From: Chinchilla lanigera
Taxonomy: Eukaryota; Chordata; Mammalia; Rodentia; Chinchillidae
Assembly: GCF_000276665.1 (NCBI RefSeq)
Contig: NW_004955423.1
Location: forward strand, 6,726,598-6,790,597
DNA: 64,000 nucleotides
Direction of reading: 5' to 3'
Position numbers and translations under genes: made by a program. Under the pieces are notes generated by a model. It saw only the letters and a list, made by a program, of their open reading frames with translations. It was not told the origin of the DNA and did not search any database. The stretch's first letter is position 1. The number at the start of each line of letters is the position of its first letter. Below are positions 59,155 to 64,000 of the stretch, one piece after another.

Positions 59155-61595
59155 TATATTAATTGTGCCTGATATTTAAAGGTGACTCTTAGAAGAGCTC
59201 TCATTTTATCAGAATTTGATGTATTGATATATCAGACAGTGCTCAGTGAGGGGAAGACTTTTTATTCAAAGCATACAATATGTACAAAGTAGGTATTCAA
59301 AAGTATTGGTTGAAAGTATTGTTAAGGAATAATGAGAACCAAAGAAGCAAGGTGCCTTTCCCATCTGGTAGCTGTGGTACATTCTATAATGTGCAGCCCA
59401 GACCTCTCCTTCCTTACTGAAGGCATTTGTCTTCCCAGCTAAAACTAGTGTTGCCTTCCCAGAGTTCACAGTGGGACTCTCTGCAAGAAGCACCCTCAGA
59501 GAAAGGTGTGGCCTTGTGTAGTATTATGGTCCATCTCCAGAAGGCAGTCTGTATGCAGTAACTGGCCAGTGCAATGACTCAATATGAAAGTCTTACATTT
59601 ATGACTAAAATAACAGAATTTAGGAGGCCTGGGCCTCCTTGACATAGCCTGAGATAGTCATGAGGGACAACCTCTGCTCCAGAGTTCCCAGTAAGATCTA
59701 CTGGCCCCTTTGCACCAAATTATAATTCATCTACCCCTTCTGTCCAATCTTATTTCCCTTGATTCTCCCAGTAGACCTCCTGCTTGACCCTCTCCATGTT
59801 AGTTCAGCGTCTCAGGAAACCTGAAGTGAAGTACCGTAGTAGCCGAGGTAGAAAAGGACCCAGCATCTTGACTGCTGGAGCTATGTTTTCTTCCATACCT
59901 GCCTGATGGAGAGAGTAAAATTTTCTGTCAAAACCCCTGGACCAAGAGGCTAGACAGACTGCTACTAATATTTTCAGCTGTTTTAGTTTGTTTCCTTGTT
60001 TTTTTCTTTCTCAAACAAAATTTCCAGTTCTGCTGAGCACAAAGATATCCTGTCACTTAAATTGTTCTGCAGGTAGTGAAGAAACATGGAACTAGAAAGA
60101 AATCCTGCTCACCAGGTATCTGGCCTGCTAGTACTTCTTCCCATGAGATTTGTGCTTGAGGGTGGTTAAAGGACTCGCCCATGCTCCCATAGCTGCCAAG
60201 TAGCAGAGTTAACATTTGAATTAGGGTCAGATACTGCTCCAACCTACAGTTGCCTCCCTAAGGGAGGAGCATATTCAAAGTGACCTAAACCCAATAGTGG
60301 AGAATCAACCTTATATCACTGACAACCTTTTTATCTGAAGATCCAGTTCTTGACACCAAGATGTTGAGAGCCTCAATTCCTGCTTTTGTCCACGACTCCC
60401 TCCACCCCCATAAGCACTGAAGCAGGCTGGGGACGCTGAGGCCAGCCATAGGCCCACTTGTTGTGTGTGGCAAGGTCTGCGAAATGAAAACCAGAGGCAT
60501 CTCAAAGAGCATTCCATTTGGGCTCCGGGGCAGGGCCTGGGCACTCTGCCAGAGCAGTTGGGAAGTCTGGTTAGGCACTTTGATGCAAATGCCCAGCTGG
60601 GCCCCATTCATTCTTTATTTACCCCACAAGGTTGTCCACAGGGAATTTGTTCTCCGTAATGCTGGAACACACAGAGACCCTCACTGTCCTGCTTTACACA
60701 CTGAGCAGAGGCAGGCCCTCACTCTAGTCGTTCCAACTGTGGAACCAGGATGGCACAATATCATCCAGGTAAAGGACGAGGTCTTTGTAGTTTGACTAAT
60801 AGCAGGGAGCAAGCTACCTGACCTGTAATCCTCAGCAAAGTCATGTATGTAACAGGGATAAAGCCTGTTTTATTGATGGGAAACTTAACTGAATACAATA
60901 TTAAGACAGTGCTAACTATGAGCTAGATAGTGGCTCATAGTAAGTGGTTTGAAAAGTGGTAGTTGTTATTCTAGCTAAAGAATTCTTTTTCCTGCTAACA
61001 CCCGCAGAGACAATGCTTTGCAGGTGTTCTCTGTTCTGTACTTTTTCCTTCAAAGTTTGTCCGTCTAAACAGAGTGCTTGGTTGGCAATATCCTGCTGCG
61101 GGATGCACACCATTAATTCCGAAAATTGTAAGGTGACCTTGTGCTAAAGCTCTTTCCAGTCTACCATTTGCCATATGCCCTTAACTGACCAGGTCTCTAC
61201 TGATGAAGTTCCCATATTCAGATAACACAGATGTTTTTGAAAGTCTATTCTCTTGAGGAAAATAAAAAAAAGAATTGTGAGTGATGTTGACATCACTCTT
61301 GTCCTAAGAGGATTTTCCTGAATTATCCAATTACATGCCTGGATTCTCCATGGAAGTTTAGCAGGGGAAATGCCAGTGCTTGTGTGGCACTGAGGACATC
61401 AACTTCCCCTGAACTTCTACACTAAGAAGGGGTATAGAGCAGCCACCTCCATGGAAACCACCTCAGAAATGCTCCAGTGTGAAGAGGGGCGTGAGTACAG
61501 ATGCTCACAGTTGCTGGTTTGATGAGTTCACTTTATACCCATGACTGTCGGGGCCCTCTCCATCTTCCAAATATACTTCAATAATAATGTTAATG
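59155..61595. other. Unique sequence, no gene seen
   Basis: The overlapping frames at 60,285-60,795 on both strands are mutually antisense and lack domains. A 41-base segment at 59,581-59,621 is a third copy of part of the 57.1/57.8 kb direct repeat. Confidence 0.5.
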
Positions 61596-61599
61596 GTTA

Positions 61600-62165
61600 C
61601 AAGCAGCACCTTTGTTGTATCTCATTTATTTTTACCCCAAATTATGGAGGCTCGAAAGAATTTACTGACTGCTTGGGTGTTCTGACTAATTGGGGTAACT
61701 ATGCTATAGCCATTAGGAGATTTAAATATAGCTCTTCTTGAGCAATACTCTTTATTGGATCCCCTGTTATCCTTTAAATATCTTGGTGTGCAAGTAGATA
61801 AAATTAGAAAGAATTTGTTTGCTTTAAATTACCAACCTCTGCTTGATAAAACTATTAGCGATTTAGCTAATTGGACGGCTCTTCCATTATCATTAATTGG
61901 CAGAGTTAATACTATTAAAATGGTTGTTTTATCTAAATGTTTGTATTTATTTCAATGCTTTCCCATCAAGCTACCTAAAAATGCTCTAAAGCTTTGAATT
62001 CTGCAATTAGTTTTGTTTTATAGGCAACAAACAGAGTTAATATTAATCTTAAAAGTAGAGCTACTTGAGGAGGGGGGGTGAAGGATTCATTCATCTATAT
62101 CAGGAGAGTGAATGCTGGACTTCTTGATCAGGCTTTGTCTCTTGTTCTTGGATATTCTCAATAAA
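61600..62165 (+). pseudogene. Decayed L1-clade reverse transcriptase, divergent type
   Basis: The frame at 61,755-61,994 encodes FKYLGVQVD, NYQPLLDK, LPLSLIGRVNTIKM and LYLFQCFPIKLPKN in the order found just after the catalytic core of L1-clade reverse transcriptases. Upstream, in another frame (61,610-61,740), SFIFTP and NWGNYA fit the segment that follows the YADD box. Downstream, a third frame gives ALNSAIS and RVNINLKS, the next conserved stretch. There are at least two frameshifts and several stops. 'LSLIGR' and 'LYLFQ' are, from memory, typical of fish and amphibian L1; mammalian L1 has 'CSWIGR' and 'IYRFN'. No YADD box, endonuclease or tail is seen. Confidence 0.75.
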
Positions 62166-63135
62166 AAGTGCCAAAGTCCAAGAGAAATTAAAGAGACATC
62201 TCTATTGATGTTCTTTAACTAATAAAAACTTTACAAGAGAGGTTTATATCCCACTTATACTTGTATTCAGCCACATGTTCATTCATTTAATACATATTGA
62301 CCGTGAATACCTTAAGTACAACAATTGCTATACAAGGTAGGCTGGAAGATTTCAAAGGTGAATAAAATGTAGTCTGTGCCCACTGGAAATTCAAATAATG
62401 AGGGTGAAAAGGAAACAACTCTCAGTTATGCAATAAGTGTTAGAACACAAAAATGACCATCATGGTGGGATGGAAAAATGGGTGTTGCTAAATCTGCCTG
62501 AGAATCAAGAAAAACTTCCCAGGGAAGTTGATCTGAGCTAGGTACTCAATGATAGGGCTCTTACAGGCCCTTCCAAGGTTTACGAGAATACCTTTAGTGT
62601 TTTCTTTTGAATAATGAGACAACTTTATTTGTGGGACTGTTAAAATGTGCCCCTCAGCTAAAAGATGACCATTTCCTCTTCGGGGCTTTCCATGAGTACT
62701 GTGTATAAGGACCTCAACAAGGCATTTAACTAAGAATTTCATGATCTCTTCCAATGTCAAGACTGGGACATATGAGCAGAGTGATGGCAAAAGTACATGC
62801 AATTCTAGCCTGTTAAAAAATGGCCCCCAAACAGTTAATCACCATGTTGATGTTAACCCAAAAAAAAGGCCTCCCAGCAATATGTCAGTGGGTTCTCTTT
62901 TTGATGGTGTCCCATTCAAAGTTTTTTTTTAATATCTTGGTTAAGGACATAGGGATCTCACTAATTTGTGGATGATATGAATTGAAAAGAAACACAGCCA
63001 GTATATCGATAGCTCAGTCAAGTTTATAAACCTGTTAACATGTTAGAATAAAGAATCAAATTAATCAAATTTAACTAAAATGAAAAATAGCGTCCTACCC
63101 AATCCTGATTTATTTGGCATTGTGGGTCAATAGAA
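62166..63135. other. Mostly unique; ancient repeat fragment near 62,280-62,450
   Basis: 'attcatttaatacatattga ... ctatacaaggtaggctggaa ... gaataaaatgtagtctgtgc' resembles the old-repeat pattern 'tattgagcacctactatgtgcc ... aataaaacatggtccctgc'. Frames at 62,488-62,932 on both strands are short and unassigned. Confidence 0.45.
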
Positions 63136-63139
63136 AATG

Positions 63140-63290
63140 CTTCAGGACAGGTATGGTGGCCCACACCTGTAATCCCAGCTCCCTCCCCACTCAGGAGGCT
63201 GAGGAAGGAAGACCCCCAAGAGTCCAAGGCCAGCCTGGGCTACAAAGCAAGTTCAAGGCCAGCGTGAACTACATAGCAAGACCCTATCTG

Positions 63291-63326
<36 letters not shown>

Positions 63327-63327
63327 A
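63140..63327 (+). mobile_element. B1 SINE with internal duplication and long poly(A)
   Basis: 'ggacaggtatggtggcccac', 'acctgtaatcccagctccct', 'actcaggaggctgaggaagg', then 'aaggccagcctgggctacaa' and 'aaggccagcgtgaactacat' in tandem (rodent B1 duplication), ending in 34 uninterrupted A (63,291-63,324). Target duplication aatagaaaatg at 63,129-63,139 and 63,328-63,338. The long pure A tail suggests it is among the youngest insertions here. Confidence 0.95.
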
Positions 63328-63341
63328 AATAGAAAATGATT

Positions 63342-63450
63342 TAGATTTAGAGCCAGAGGTCTATGTTCAAGTCCTAGGTTGGCCAGGTGTTAGATACAAA
63401 ATTTCAGGTATTACTTTAAACTTTTCTGAGCCTCAGTTTTTCAGTGCTTA
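63342..63450 (+). repeat. MIR SINE fragment
   Basis: 'gatttagagccagaggtcta', 'tgttcaagtcctaggttggc' and 'aacttttctgagcctcagtt', followed by 'tttcagtgcttatgaaataa', in MIR order with part of the centre missing. Confidence 0.65.
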
Positions 63451-63453
63451 TGA

Positions 63454-63790
63454 AATAAATATCTGTGTTCTTCCCAAATTCATATACTGAAATTTAATCC
63501 CCAGTGTGATGGTATTAGGAGGTGGGGCTTCTGGAGGATAATAGGTCACACAACTAAGGCCCTCATGGGTGGAATTAATGCCTGTATAAGAAAAGGCTAG
63601 AGAGTTAGCATACCCTCTTTCTGCCATTTCTTTTCTGCTAATGAAAAGTTGACAGTTTGCAACCTGGAGAGGGTCCTTATTAGAACCCCACAATGCTGAC
63701 TTTCTCATATTTCCAGCTTCTACAACTGTGAGAAGACAATTTCTGCTGTTTGTAAACCATCCAGTCTAACAACCACCTGAACTAAGTGAG
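63454..63790 (+). repeat. MaLR (MLT1/MST-type) LTR
   Basis: 'ttcccaaattcatatactga', 'aatttaatccccagtgtgat', 'ggtattaggaggtggggctt', 'ccctcatgggtggaattaat', 'gcctgtataagaaaaggcta', 'accctctttctgccatttct' and 'agcttctacaactgtgagaa', ending near 'ccatccagtctaacaacc'. Standard MaLR LTR order without internal sequence. Confidence 0.88.
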
Positions 63791-64000
63791 ACACTATCTA
63801 TAAGGTAAAACAACAGCAGAAGCTCACAGAGATGCTGTGAGAACTAGAGATATAGAAAGGACATTGTAGGTGCTTTACTTCCACCACCACAGTTCCCAGT
63901 TGAAGCTCATGGAGAGAGCCAGGTATTTCCTATCTACTTCCTGAGGGCAGAGCAGGTGACCCAGGACCCCACTGCCATTACAGACTGAGTCTCTGCCCTC
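63791..64000. other. Unassigned end of window
   Basis: No recognised repeat or coding signal in the last 210 bases. Confidence 0.5.

Noticed and set aside
60285..60795. Overlapping frames of about 100 codons on both strands
   Set aside because: Mutually antisense openings in G+C-richer DNA; none has a recognisable domain.

Overview
The window looks like ordinary mammalian nuclear DNA from a rodent. It is AT-rich, has no visible CpG island or operon structure, and is filled with interspersed repeats. The rodent call rests on tRNA-derived ID SINEs, B1 (7SL-derived) SINEs with the rodent internal duplication, and one dimeric B1-ID element. From memory, B1-dID dimers are reported in squirrel-, dormouse-, beaver- and guinea-pig-related lineages and not in mouse or rat. 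The ID 3' motif (ggtcgtgagttcg) suggests a hystricomorph or related rodent, but the species cannot be fixed. I recognise no protein-coding exon of a host gene. The window is most likely intergenic or deep intronic.

Layout. 1-4.4 kb: an internally deleted L1 carrying three later ID insertions, then an older L1 ORF2 remnant. 4.4-17.3 kb: mostly unique sequence with MIR copies, one MLT1-like LTR and a homeodomain-site cluster near 12.1 kb. 17.4-23.3 kb: one old L1M/HAL1-type element split by LTR-like pieces, one of which holds a B1-ID SINE. 23.3-32 kb: largely unique, with MIRs, a reverse MLT1-like LTR, a tRNA-like fragment at 25.0 kb and an exon-like segment at 30.24-30.45 kb. 32.2-34.6 kb: a younger 5'-truncated L1 on the minus strand. 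34.6-48.9 kb: the most repeat-poor part, with candidate conserved non-coding blocks near 38.0 and 45.6-46.4 kb. 48.9-59.1 kb: LTR, ID, L1 and MIR insertions, including two ID elements landing in succession at one site and a younger plus-strand L1 with clear target duplications. 59.1-64 kb: mostly unique, with a decayed reverse-transcriptase remnant at 61.6-62.2 kb, a B1 and an MLT1-like LTR.

The most unusual items are: (a) the 61.6-62.2 kb remnant, whose protein resembles fish/amphibian-type L1 more than the mammalian L1 copies elsewhere in the window; (b) a tandemly duplicated module of about 160 bp in the 3' UTR of the younger L1 lineage; (c) exon-like segments with good splice signals at 30.24 kb (+) and 32.1 kb (-). 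Nothing here amounts to a convincing new multi-gene system. Repeat family names come from memory of consensus sequences, and most repeat boundaries without a stated target-site duplication are approximate.
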